From NCBI GenBank assembly GCA_963772965.1, contig CAVYZU010000004.1, forward strand, positions 473,910 through 537,909: 64,000 bases of DNA, in the 5' to 3' direction. Source of the stretch: AP-15 sp963772965. Its GTDB lineage: Bacteria; Pseudomonadota; Alphaproteobacteria; ATCC43930; CGMCC-115725. Positions 18,002-27,073 of the stretch are shown here, piece by piece. The position numbers were made by a program, and so were the translations under genes. Below the pieces are notes generated by a model, which worked only from the letters and a program-made list of their open reading frames with translations, was not told where the DNA came from and made no database searches. How positions within the stretch are numbered: position 1 is the stretch's first letter; each line of letters begins with the position of its first letter.

Positions 18002-19057
18002 CTAGTCGGCCGCGTGGCGCACGTTAGCTTCCAATGCTCCTCGCGCATACCAGTGGTTGAGGGTATTCTCGATCTCCACAAGGGCCCGGTTCACCAGCCA
18101 GTTCGCAGGATCTGCGTGAGGATTCCTGCGGTAATCTTCTGTCACCATCCTGCTGACTGCCTCTGCCAGGCTAGCCCGAATTTTCGGAACGACCTGGCAC
18201 CCAGCTTTGATGACGATCCCATTGGCTGGATAATTCTCGACGAAATTAACATATGAGAGGAAAATAAAACAATTACAAATCGATGAAAGGATCCATCTAT
18301 CTTCGTCGTCACTGCGTGCTAGATCTCGAACCTCCTCAATTAGAACCTGCGGAAACAATGTTTGATGGAAAACATGCTCTAGATAAGTCATTCGAGACAT
18401 TAGTGTCTCTACCACTATAGAACCTTTATCAGTTCTCTGTATGTACGCTTCACAATTCTGGCCATCAATCCTGATAAATCCGCTTCGCAACAGAACCAAA
18501 AGCATCTCCCGGATCTCATTTTTATTGGAGATGTTATAGCCAAATCGATGACGAAGCTCTGTCTGGAGCTTCTCAACTCGCTCCCACTCCTCGGTCGGAC
18601 ACATCTGTAAAAACCGAACTTTCTGCAGGAGTTGATGTTCGTGCGAGTCAGGCTCTCGTTCGGCCAAATGATAATTGAACACGTTATCTATAAACCCAGT
18701 ATACGCGTTGTTGGAATGCAACCTAGTATCATCACTCTTCCTCTGACGTTCATCTGCTCTCTTTTGGCGACCACGGTACAGGATCTCATCGCCCGCGTCA
18801 GCGGCATTTGGACGAAAAACAGAGTTTCTAAACATCGGCACTTCGTAAAACAGGAGCAGTTGAACCAGCCGATATTTTCTCCTCCGCAATATACCCTGCG
18901 CTTCTCTGTTTAGAAAGTCGACAAACTGCGCAATCGATGCGTCACCAACAGGTATTAAATCCCAATTCTGCCCCTCAGTCAATATCAAATCTAATACTCT
19001 TCCTAAATAACTGAACGCTCCCCTAATGTTTCCGTTAAATAGTCGAAGTATGCCGTA
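18002..19057 (-). pseudogene. C-terminal third of FAD/STAND gene, cut off by an IS1595 element
   Basis: This open frame has no start of its own: codons between 19111 and 19058 derive from the insertion element and its target repeat. Reading from the TAC codon at 19057 (YGILRLFNGNIRGAFSYLGR) it joins in frame to the NLDRRQ end of the 20158-22983 gene. It encodes 351 residues including a basic linker, TEEWERVEKLQTELRHRFGY, and a likely winged-helix segment (NEIREMLLVLLRSGFIRI, then EAYIQRTDKGSIVVETLM), as STAND ATPases often have after the nucleotide-binding domain. AT-rich relative to the surroundings. Function unknown. Confidence 0.75.
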
Positions 19058-19067
19058 TTGGCGTCGA
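19057..19067. repeat. 11-bp direct repeat, left flank of IS1595 element
   Basis: ATTGGCGTCGA, identical to 20157-20167 on the other side of the element. Removing the element and one copy rejoins the FAD/STAND reading frame, so this behaves as the target duplication; it is longer than the 8 bp usual for IS1595. Confidence 0.8.
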
Positions 19068-20156
19068 CGGCTTATGCACGAGCATCCGGTCCGCCTAAAT
19101 ATGGTGTACAAAACGGGAACATAGTGGTAGGCTCACTGCCCGTCTAGGATGAGTAGGGTGAGGTCATGTCTGGATCCGAGGGCCGGTTTCCGAAGTCGTT
19201 GATCGAATTCCAGGATCGTTTTGCGAGCGAGAGCGTCTGTGCGGAATACCTGTTTGCGCGCCGGTGGCCGGAAGGGTTCGTATGCCCCGGTTGCGGTGAC
19301 GGCCGCGCCTGGCTTTTGAAGACAAAGGCCTTCACCTATGAGTGCGCCGCCTGCGGGCGGCAGACCTCGGTGACGGCGGGAACGATCATGCATGCCAGCA
19401 AGCTGCCGCTGACGACGTGGTTCTGGGCGGCATATCTGATGGCGACGCACTCCAACGGCATCTCGGCCGTGCAGCTGCAGAGCCAGCTCGCCCTCGGCTC
19501 GTACCGAACCGCCTGGATGTTGTGCGCCAAGCTGCGCCGGGCCATGGTCAATCCGGAGCGCGAGCCGCTGGGCGGCATCGTCGAGGCCGATGAGACGATC
19601 ATTCCGTTCCGCACCAAGGACGACCCGGTGGTCGTGCCGGCCGGTCGCAGTGGGGTCGGCAAGATGCTGGTCGCCGGCGCGGTCGAAGTCGACGGTGGCA
19701 CGCCACGCCGCGCCCGGCTGAAGGTGATCGAGGGCTTCGGCAAGGAGGAGATCCACGCTTTCGTGCTTGGCGCGGTGGCCCGTAAGACCAGGCTGGTGAC
19801 GGACGACTGGCCATCTTACAACGACATTCCCGAGATCAAGCACAAGGCGATCACGGTCGGCCCGATGGCGGCGCACATCGTGCTGCCCTGGACCCATCGG
19901 CTGTTCTCAAACCTCAAGCGCTGGGGCCTCGGCGTGTACCATGGACTGCGGAGGACGAACCTCCAGCACTACCTGGACGAGTTCGTCTTCCGCTTCAATC
20001 GACGCCGAACACGGCATGCCGCATTCGATACACTGCTCGGCATCGGTGCTCGCACCGCCCCAGCGCCCTACCGCGTGCTGATCCGCAAGACTGCTTAGCC
20101 AAGCTCGCCCGAATTAGCCCACAGCATGTAGAGCTACCGGATGTCGTGCATAAGCC
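19068..20156 (+). mobile_element. IS1595-family insertion sequence
   Basis: About 1.09 kb. Left terminus GGCTTATGCACGAGCATCCG (from 19069) and right terminus, read inward, GGCTTATGCACGACATCCGG are near-identical inverted repeats. They enclose one transposase gene and are flanked by the 11-bp direct repeat ATTGGCGTCGA. The element lies antisense to the gene it splits. Confidence 0.88.
19166..20098 (+). CDS. IS1595-family (ISXO2-like) transposase
   Basis: DDE-type transposase of 310 residues that looks intact. An N-terminal zinc ribbon (FVCPGCGDGRAWLLK ... CAACGRQTSVTAGTIMH) is followed by the ISXO2 domain: IVEADETII, the second acidic site VTDDWPSYND, and NLKRWGLGVYHGL near the third site. 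GGTGAGGTC precedes ATG 19166. The gene is antisense to the interrupted FAD/STAND gene. Confidence 0.93.
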   Translation: MSGSEGRFPKSLIEFQDRFASESVCAEYLFARRWPEGFVCPGCGDGRAWLLKTKAFTYECAACGRQTSVTAGTIMHASKLPLTTWFWAAYLMATHSNGISAVQLQSQLALGSYRTAWMLCAKLRRAMVNPEREPLGGIVEADETIIPFRTKDDPVVVPAGRSGVGKMLVAGAVEVDGGTPRRARLKVIEGFGKEEIHAFVLGAVARKTRLVTDDWPSYNDIPEIKHKAITVGPMAAHIVLPWTHRLFSNLKRWGLGVYHGLRRTNLQHYLDEFVFRFNRRRTRHAAFDTLLGIGARTAPAPYRVLIRKTA

Positions 20157-22983
20157 ATTGGCGTCGATCTAAATTGAATGAAATGTCAATATACCGCAAT
20201 GCCATATCGACGGATATATTAATTCTCGCTCTCAGCATCGATTCCCTGTGATTCAATGATGCAGGTAAATCGCCCTTTTCAATCGCTCTGTGTATGCCCA
20301 ACGATATGGCATTACAAATAATTACCTGCGGATCTATCGGTGCGATCTCGAACGTCTTTATCTTTGGCAATTGCTGTTCTGAATTCGCCTGATCGAGAAG
20401 CCTTGCATGAGTGCTGCGTCTCAATACAAAGATAGAATGGAACAATATCGGAAACGATACTTTCATTGTTAGGCATTCACTACCATAGAGTGCAAAACTA
20501 TTCACTAACAGGTGAAGGATGGTGTCGTTAGTGTAATCAAACACACTATCTTCGACTGTAAAATGATCTAGGCCATCAAAAATTATGCAATATTCATAGC
20601 GTGGCGCAAAAAACTCAACAATAGCGCGCCGGTACGCGTAGGGCACTCGCTCTAGAGCACGATGATTCACCCAGTTTTTTTCCAATGCGCCAGCGAGATT
20701 AACAAACGCATCATATCGACCGTCTGAGGAATTGGCCCGACTTTGCGCGGGCCCAGTTTGCACCTCCTCTAACAACCGGTCTAGGTTCGCATCGGAAGCG
20801 AAATCACCGGTGGGCAGCCGTTCTAAGGTGCCACCAGTATTTGCGCGATACGCTACCGTCAGGAGCAAATCTCTAAGCAAAATCATCGAGAGATAGTCAG
20901 TCAGCGCGACTTCTAAATCGCGGTCAGTGCGTAGTGTTTCGCAGCGACGGCGGAACTTAAGCGCCTCAAATCTTGACACGACAACATGGCGTTGGCTTAG
21001 GTCACTGCGGTAGGTGTTAACTATGTATTTGAAAAGAGTTGATTTGCCAGATCCAGGTTCGCCGATTGCAAAGGCTACAAACGGAGTGCTACTTCGGGCA
21101 GTGGTGGCAGGAAGGAAATCAGAAATAAGCCAGCTCTTCACGCGGGCTGGTGACAGGTTTATCGGAGCAGTCTCAATTGGTAACGCAGGTGAGTTACTAG
21201 AGATGATTTCATAGGACCACTTCCTTCTATCGGACTTTTCGGTAGACTGTTTTTCTATCTTATCAAGCGGAAATCGGAAATACGTTGACCACTCGTAGGA
21301 CGAGGTTTTGTCGTACGAGAATTTCCTGGTGGAGGCGTCAAATAACTTCTGTAGCGGATTTCTCGTTGTGGGCGTCCTATCGAGACCCGTCGCTTGGAGG
21401 CGCCGAGACCGTATCCGGGGAAATGATCTGGCTAACAAATCGGAGGGAAGATCGGTAAGATTTAAAGACGGGGGATGCTCAAAATAAGCTACGAGCTCCC
21501 GCCGCGCGCGTTCAAAGTCAATACGAGGCGATGAAATTGGCATTGCTGATGGTCTTATTTCTTCGAGCCGCGGCGACCTCACTGTCGTTGGCGCACCGTC
21601 TGAGGCTGTTTGAGTTTTTTGTCCCGTTTTGGGTCCTTCGAGAGGCTTCCGGCTTCCTGTCGCATTGCCAGTGCCCACAACGAGTTCACTAAAAAATCGA
21701 AAGGTTTCCTGCGACAGCGTGCGGGTAAGGTCCAATATCGCTAACTTGCCACCGAGGTCCGTGCCCGCTTGCTTAAGCTGCGGAAAAAGGCGAGGGAAGT
21801 GTCTGGGATCGGGACCGTGGCGCGCGATGACGACATCGTATTGTTCCTGCCGAGTCGCGCCACCATTGAATGTGACTAGCCAGCCGCCTGTCGAGAGCGC
21901 GGAAGCCTCAGTTATATGTCCATGGATCCGTTCGGCAATGCCGGCTTTGACTATCAGGTATGCTAGCATTCGGTTTATCAAAGCAGCTTCTAACGTGAAG
22001 ACACCGAATGAATGATTAAAGAAGAGTGCTGACCGAGCACGCTTTCGGCTTTTTAGCTCGTCTAGTATGGCAGGCGGCAAGGTAATAGATCTTTCGTATA
22101 GATCGTAAAGGTTTATTCTTTCCCCGGTCTCCTGTCTTCGCCTTGCTGCCAAATCTATCTCAGCGAAATGTGTTCCCAGATCTATGAACTCTGGCTGCGT
22201 CGTGATCTTTTCGAAATATTCCTGTTGATCGAAATCGACCAGTGCGGTTCTGGCCAAATCTATCAAGCCCCCGTCGCCGGCACCCGAGACCAGCAATTTG
22301 CGGTTCCCTCGAGCTCGATACGTGTTGTCCAAACCATCTCCGACCCAGTAGGACGGGGTCAGGTGTACGTGTACTGGTACATCAACCCCAAATCCGATCG
22401 CAATAATGACGACGTGGAAATCTTCTGTATTGGCACCTTCATTTGTAGTGACGCGTACCTTCAGTGCTCCTGGTTCCTTACTTATCTGAGCTATATCCGG
22501 ATCTACTGGCGTGTTTCTCCGAATATCCAACGAGCACGGTCTCGACGTCGTAAATTCGCGAAGCTGCTTACGCAGGTCCCGGACGACGTCTTCGGCGTGA
22601 TTTGCGCGCCAGTTGAGGATTGGGAGGCCGGCATCCCGCTCGGAGCTACCGGTGGCGGGCCAATCATAGAGGTTTGGGTGTAAAAATCGACGGCTGCGCT
22701 CTTGAATCGCCATCAGGTCGTCCGCTGCTTCAAATAGGGTTACCTGAGAGCCAATAAGCGCCGCCGCTACAGCGCTCGTTATGCCTGCGGCCCCGCCTCC
22801 GATCACACCGACCCGATGACCGGGCACTATATCGCCATGCTGGAACAGTGCTCTGACCAAATTCAAACCCCGAACTTGCTGTGTGAGAAAGGTCACCCGC
22901 TTATCAAAACAGCCGACGATATATAAACCTGACCAGTCGCCGGGTCGCATCGCCTCCAGTAGCTGAGCCGGATTAAGGTCCAT
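20134..22983 (-). CDS. FAD/NAD(P)-binding domain fused to STAND-like P-loop ATPase (interrupted at 3' end)
   Basis: From ATG 22983 (AGGAACGGGA just upstream) the frame runs 949 codons; the first 942 are native and the last seven come from the IS1595 end. Residues 58-95 hold a dinucleotide-binding fold (VGVIGGGAAGITSA, then VTLFEA); VVIIAIGFG near 192 and LLVSGAGDGG near 230 fit the second half of an FAD/NAD(P) oxidoreductase. A low-complexity linker (about 430-500) leads to an ATPase with Walker A GEPGSGKST (641-649) and Walker B YCIIFDGLDH (798-807). The C-terminal part lies at 18002-19057, so the intact protein had about 1293 residues. The codons upstream of 22983 in the longer frame are IS630 sequence. 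AT-rich (22 GC of 60 at 20461-20520). A nucleotide-sensing defence protein is the leading guess; no family name is assigned. Confidence 0.8.
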   Translation of the reverse strand: MDLNPAQLLEAMRPGDWSGLYIVGCFDKRVTFLTQQVRGLNLVRALFQHGDIVPGHRVGVIGGGAAGITSAVAAALIGSQVTLFEAADDLMAIQERSRRFLHPNLYDWPATGSSERDAGLPILNWRANHAEDVVRDLRKQLREFTTSRPCSLDIRRNTPVDPDIAQISKEPGALKVRVTTNEGANTEDFHVVIIAIGFGVDVPVHVHLTPSYWVGDGLDNTYRARGNRKLLVSGAGDGGLIDLARTALVDFDQQEYFEKITTQPEFIDLGTHFAEIDLAARRRQETGERINLYDLYERSITLPPAILDELKSRKRARSALFFNHSFGVFTLEAALINRMLAYLIVKAGIAERIHGHITEASALSTGGWLVTFNGGATRQEQYDVVIARHGPDPRHFPRLFPQLKQAGTDLGGKLAILDLTRTLSQETFRFFSELVVGTGNATGSRKPLEGPKTGQKTQTASDGAPTTVRSPRLEEIRPSAMPISSPRIDFERARRELVAYFEHPPSLNLTDLPSDLLARSFPRIRSRRLQATGLDRTPTTRNPLQKLFDASTRKFSYDKTSSYEWSTYFRFPLDKIEKQSTEKSDRRKWSYEIISSNSPALPIETAPINLSPARVKSWLISDFLPATTARSSTPFVAFAIGEPGSGKSTLFKYIVNTYRSDLSQRHVVVSRFEALKFRRRCETLRTDRDLEVALTDYLSMILLRDLLLTVAYRANTGGTLERLPTGDFASDANLDRLLEEVQTGPAQSRANSSDGRYDAFVNLAGALEKNWVNHRALERVPYAYRRAIVEFFAPRYEYCIIFDGLDHFTVEDSVFDYTNDTILHLLVNSFALYGSECLTMKVSFPILFHSIFVLRRSTHARLLDQANSEQQLPKIKTFEIAPIDPQVIICNAISLGIHRAIEKGDLPASLNHRESMLRARINISVDMALRYIDISFNLDRRQWLMHDIR
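20157..20167. repeat. 11-bp direct repeat, right flank of IS1595 element
   Basis: ATTGGCGTCGA, partner of 19057-19067. Confidence 0.8.
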
Positions 22984-23015
22984 TCCCGTTCCTGTAAGAT
23001 TTACCAAAGTTTCTA

Positions 23016-24104
23016 GCTGTATGACCGAACTAAGATTCCCTCGTCGAGCTTTTGCGTCTGATGCTGCGATGCGCGCGATGTTGAAGTCGCTCGGCGGTCG
23101 GAGCGCTTGAGCAGTGGTGGGCGATCGCATGCTGTCCAGAAGCTGTGTGGCGAGCGCGGTCTCTGGCACGGCAGAAGGCTGCGGCACCGCGAGGTGATGC
23201 GCGGGCCGCGTGTCGAAACCTGCGTGTGGCGCTGGCAGCGCCGCTTCATGGAGGCGGGTGATGGCCTGTTGCACGACAAGACGCGCAAGCCCGGCAAAGC
23301 GCCGATCCCGAGCCGGTCGTCGGGCGATTGATCGCGCTCACGCTCGGCGCGCCACCGGCGAGACCACCCATTGGACGAGCCGCGCGATGGCCGACGCCAT
23401 GGGGCTGGCGGTCAGCACCGTGCAAAAGATCTGGCGCGCCCATGGTCTCGCCCCGCATCGGTTGCAGGTCTTCAAACTCAGCCGCGACCCGCAGTTTGCC
23501 GCCAGGCTGCGCGATGTCGTGGGCCTTTACGTCGACCCTCCGGCGCACAGCCTGGTGCTGTCGGTCGATGAGAAGAGCCAGATCCAGGCGCTCGACCGCA
23601 CTCAGCCGGGGTTGCCGATCAAGCAAGGCCGCGCCGGGACAATGACCCATGATTATATCCGCAACGGCACGACCACCCTGTTTGCCGCCCTCAATGTGCT
23701 CGACGGCACGGTCATCGGGCAGTGCATGCAGCGCCACCGGCACCAGGAATTCCTGCGCTTTCTCAATCGCCTCGAGCGCGACATCCAGCCGGCCGACTGG
23801 TCCACGTGATCCTTGACAATTACGGCAGCCACAAGCACCCAAAGTCAGGGCTTGGCTGGCCCGGCACCCGCGCTGGACGTTCCACTTCACCCCCACCTCG
23901 GCATCCTGGCTCAACGCCGTCGAGGGCTTTTTTGCCAAGCTAACCCGCCGGCGATTGCAACGCGGCGTGTTTCACTCCCTCGTCGACCTCCAGGCCGCGA
24001 TCAACCGTTACCTTGCCCAACACAACCACAGTCCAAAGCCGTTCACCTGGACCGCCGACCCCGACCGCATCATCGCCGCCGCCAACCGCGGGTACAAGTG
24101 GATG
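23016..24104 (+). mobile_element. IS630-family element, degraded copy 1
   Basis: Begins with TA (23014-23015) then a terminus GCTGTATGACCGAA, corresponding to GTGGTATGACCGAA of the intact copy at 39209. The body matches that copy but with many single-base losses, and the match stops near 24104 so the right terminus is missing. It lies about 30 bp upstream of the FAD/STAND start codon, in opposite orientation. Confidence 0.8.
23069..24104 (+). pseudogene. IS630 transposase, frameshifted
   Basis: Same protein as at 39248-40345 but broken into several frames. A stretch of about 430 bp (23360-23790) is essentially identical and open, including the first catalytic Asp (SVDEKSQIQALDR); the front 300 bp and the end carry at least a dozen single-base deletions relative to the intact copy, with almost no substitutions. 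It cannot make a full transposase as read. Confidence 0.8.
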
Positions 24105-24149
24105 ATGTCGTGTCGCCGGTGATTGTGCAACTACCACGAGGCGGGAAGC

Positions 24150-24415
24150 ACGACTAAGTGTCAATCCGCTAGGAAAACGGGAAGATGATGGCGGTGATTG
24201 CACAGATCCAGTGATTGTTCGGGCCGCATTCGCCGGCGGCGGTGATCGAATTGCAGTCGATGATCAGATTGCTGGTTTCGTAGATCTGCTTGCGCTCGTT
24301 CGATGCGGCCTCGGGATCAAATCGAGGTCGAGTGTCGAGGCCAGCATCGTCGCGGCGAGATCCTCAGCCTGTTCACCGCTCGCCTCCGCGGTCATGCCGT
24401 AGCCGTGCAGCGCGT
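24150..24415 (-). pseudogene. pdaD 3'-end remnant, copy A
   Basis: Matches the last 80 or so codons of the intact pdaD at 33367: LHGYGMTAEASGEQAEDLAA TMLAST is followed by a one-base deletion (ATCAAATCG for ATCAAAATCG) that shifts the frame. Homology ends abruptly at the LHGYG codons. The rest of 24105-24607 has no gene. Confidence 0.75.
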
Positions 24416-24607
24416 AGGGTAGGCTGAGCCGTGCGAAGCTCGCCACCCTCAGAGAATCTGCCCGATGGGCTTCGCTTCGCTCTGCCCATCCTACCTTGAT
24501 GTCGGAGCCGACGAGTGGGTTCCGATCGATTTCTGCCCTTGGCCGGCTACAGGCGGTCGGTTCGGCAGGTCAAGAGCGTCGACGCAGCGGAACGGGGCCC
24601 GGACTGG

Positions 24608-27073
24608 TTAGCCGGCCCGGCGCGTTTGATACCCTCGCCCCGCGAGAACTGCACGCAGCTTCGCGGCAAGTTCGGCTTGTCGGTAAGGCTTGCCGAGGAT
24701 TGGCAGGCCTGCCACGGCGGAAGCGGCGGCCGGCGACATCCCCGCCGAATAACCCGACCCCAGCAGGATCTTGAGCTCCGGGCGCATCTGCTGCGCTCGC
24801 TGGGCCAGTTCTCCCCCGCCGATGCCCTGCGGCATCACCAGGTCGGTGAATAGCAGGTCAATTGGCTCACCGCGCTTCAACATAGACAGCGCCTCCGGGC
24901 CGTTTCGTGCGGTCAGCACTCGGTAACCGAGTTCCTCGATCATCGCAGTCACGATTTCGAGAACACCCGGGTCGTCCTCGACCAGTAGGACGGTTTCACA
25001 GCCTTTCGCCAGTTCCCCGCCAGGCAGATCAAGTATTTCGCGCTCGGCTGGAACGCCGCCTGCTTTGGGCAGGTATATCATCACCGTAGTACCGGCGCCG
25101 ACCACGCTTTCGATACGGACGTGGCCGCCCGATTGCTTAACGAAACCGTAGACCTGGCTTAGACCCAAGCCGGTTCCCCGGCCGACTTCCTTGGTCGTAT
25201 AAAACGGCTCGAAAACCCGGTCGAGCAGCTCAGGCGCGATGCCCGTCCCGGTATCTGCGACCGAGACCAACACGTAATCGCCCGGCGCCGCACCGGCGGG
25301 CATATCGGAGTCACCGAGTTCGGCATTGTGCAGCGAAATCCCCAGCCGCCCACCCTCTGGCATTGCGTCGCGCGCATTGAAGGCGAGATTGAGGATCGAA
25401 TTTTCGAATTGCGCCGGGTCAACGCGAGAAAGCCACAGATTCGGGTCGCACACGATCGTGATCTCGATCGCCTCCCCCAAGGCGCGGCGAAGTAGCCCTT
25501 CGTATTCGGCGATCGCATCGCCGAGGTGGAGGATTTCGGGGCGCAGATCCTGTCGCCGCGCGAAGGCGAGGAGCTGCTGCGCCAGCTGCGCCCCTTTGAG
25601 GCCAGCGCGCCGCGCCGCTTCAACATGGCGGCGCGCCGCCCCATCCGCTTCCGTCCAGCGTTCGAGCAGATCAAGGTGACCGGTAACCACCGTCAGGAGG
25701 TTGTTGAAGTCGTGGGCAACGCCACCGGTGAGCTGGCCGACCGCTTCCATCTTCTGCGATTGCCGCAGCGCCGCCTCGGCCTTTTCTCGTTGAGCGATCT
25801 CTTCTTCGAGGCGCTGCGTGCGCTGGGCGACGCGCTGCTCGAGCGTTTCGGTCAGCCGCTGCAACGCCTCTTCGGCCTTCTTTCGCTCGGTGATGTCGAC
25901 GAGCATGTTTACCGCGCCGATCAGTCCGCCCGAAGAATCGTGCAGCGGCGTCGGGTAGGGAATGAACGTGACCCGCGTGCCGTCGGGTCGCTCGGCGATC
26001 AACTCCTCGCCCCTGACCGGCCGGTCTTGTTTCAAAGCGATGGCCATTGGGGACTCATCGTGGGGCAATGGCGTGCCGTCCGGCCGGAGCAGGTGCCGGG
26101 TGATGCACCATCGGTCACTGCCTAATTTCGGGCGGCGGCCAGCGAATTCGACCGCCGCCTTGTTGTAGAAGGTAACCCGCCCGGCCGCATCGGTCGTGTA
26201 GACGGCCGCGGGCAGCGCCTCGATCAACTCTCGGAACCACCGCTCGCGGTCGCGCAGTTCATTCTCGGCGCGCCGCTGCTCGGTGATATCTCGCAGGGCG
26301 AGCAGAAGCATGCCTCCTTCGCGGCGCGGCAGCGAGAAGCGGCTGGCATTGAGTACGACGATACGGCGCCCGATGCCGGGGAGCTCATGATCGATCTCAT
26401 AGGGCTGGAACTCGCTACCGTCCGCCACCGTCCGTTGCAGGTGCTTATGCAAGAGAGCGTGGTCGAAAGCGCGGTTGCCAATCTCGCCGAAGGGAATGCT
26501 TTGTGTCGCCTCGCGCGACAAGTGAAACATCGTGTAGAAGGCGCGATTCCACGTGAGCAGGCGCAGTTGGCCGCTGAGCACGGCAAGCGGATCGGTAACG
26601 GTGTTGAGGATCGTCTTGGTATATTCGCGTTCGTAGATTGCCTGGTCGATACTGGCGCGGAACGCGGTTACATTGGAGAATGTGAGGACGGAGCCGGTGA
26701 TCCGGCCGTCATTCTGCGCATAGGGCGCTATACGCAGCAGATACGACTTATCCTGGTCGCGGAAATCGTATCGACATGCTGTCCCCGTGGCGATTGCCCG
26801 GAGGCACCACGCTTTCAGATCCCGCAAGCCGCCAAGCACGGAGACATCGTCGGGCGACCGGCCGATATCTGACGGCGCGAAGCCAAGCAACTCCGCTGCC
26901 GCGCGGTTGAAGCACGTGACCACAAACTCGCAGCCAACGACGACGATCGGCAGGTCCACAGTATCGAGAATGTCGATAAGACCGATCGCGCTTGAGCACG
27001 CGCCCGCAGTATCCAGAAAGGCTGGGTGAAATTGATCCCAACCGCCGGAGCGAACTGCGGGTTGCGCTGTCAC
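24608..27073 (-). CDS. PAS-domain hybrid sensor histidine kinase with receiver domain
   Basis: Cytoplasmic-looking hybrid kinase of 821 residues without membrane segments. Three PAS domains (about 35-135, 150-268 and 285-398, the latter ending MLVDITERKK) precede a coiled coil (400-440), the dimerisation domain with phospho-acceptor H454 in GGVAHDFNNLL, an HATPase domain (N566 in NLAFNARDAMPEGG; DTGTGIAPE; GTGLGLSQVYGF) and a C-terminal receiver with phospho-acceptor D744 (LLFTDLVMP). The GTG start overlaps the upstream MEDS gene by 4 nt (GTGA), so the two are co-transcribed and probably signal together. The output partner is not in the window. Confidence 0.94.
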   Translation of the reverse strand: MTAQPAVRSGGWDQFHPAFLDTAGACSSAIGLIDILDTVDLPIVVVGCEFVVTCFNRAAAELLGFAPSDIGRSPDDVSVLGGLRDLKAWCLRAIATGTACRYDFRDQDKSYLLRIAPYAQNDGRITGSVLTFSNVTAFRASIDQAIYEREYTKTILNTVTDPLAVLSGQLRLLTWNRAFYTMFHLSREATQSIPFGEIGNRAFDHALLHKHLQRTVADGSEFQPYEIDHELPGIGRRIVVLNASRFSLPRREGGMLLLALRDITEQRRAENELRDRERWFRELIEALPAAVYTTDAAGRVTFYNKAAVEFAGRRPKLGSDRWCITRHLLRPDGTPLPHDESPMAIALKQDRPVRGEELIAERPDGTRVTFIPYPTPLHDSSGGLIGAVNMLVDITERKKAEEALQRLTETLEQRVAQRTQRLEEEIAQREKAEAALRQSQKMEAVGQLTGGVAHDFNNLLTVVTGHLDLLERWTEADGAARRHVEAARRAGLKGAQLAQQLLAFARRQDLRPEILHLGDAIAEYEGLLRRALGEAIEITIVCDPNLWLSRVDPAQFENSILNLAFNARDAMPEGGRLGISLHNAELGDSDMPAGAAPGDYVLVSVADTGTGIAPELLDRVFEPFYTTKEVGRGTGLGLSQVYGFVKQSGGHVRIESVVGAGTTVMIYLPKAGGVPAEREILDLPGGELAKGCETVLLVEDDPGVLEIVTAMIEELGYRVLTARNGPEALSMLKRGEPIDLLFTDLVMPQGIGGGELAQRAQQMRPELKILLGSGYSAGMSPAAASAVAGLPILGKPYRQAELAAKLRAVLAGRGYQTRRAG

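Noticed and set aside
22984..23274. N-terminal extension of the FAD/STAND frame
   Set aside because: These codons are reverse-complement IS630 sequence; the native start is ATG 22983.
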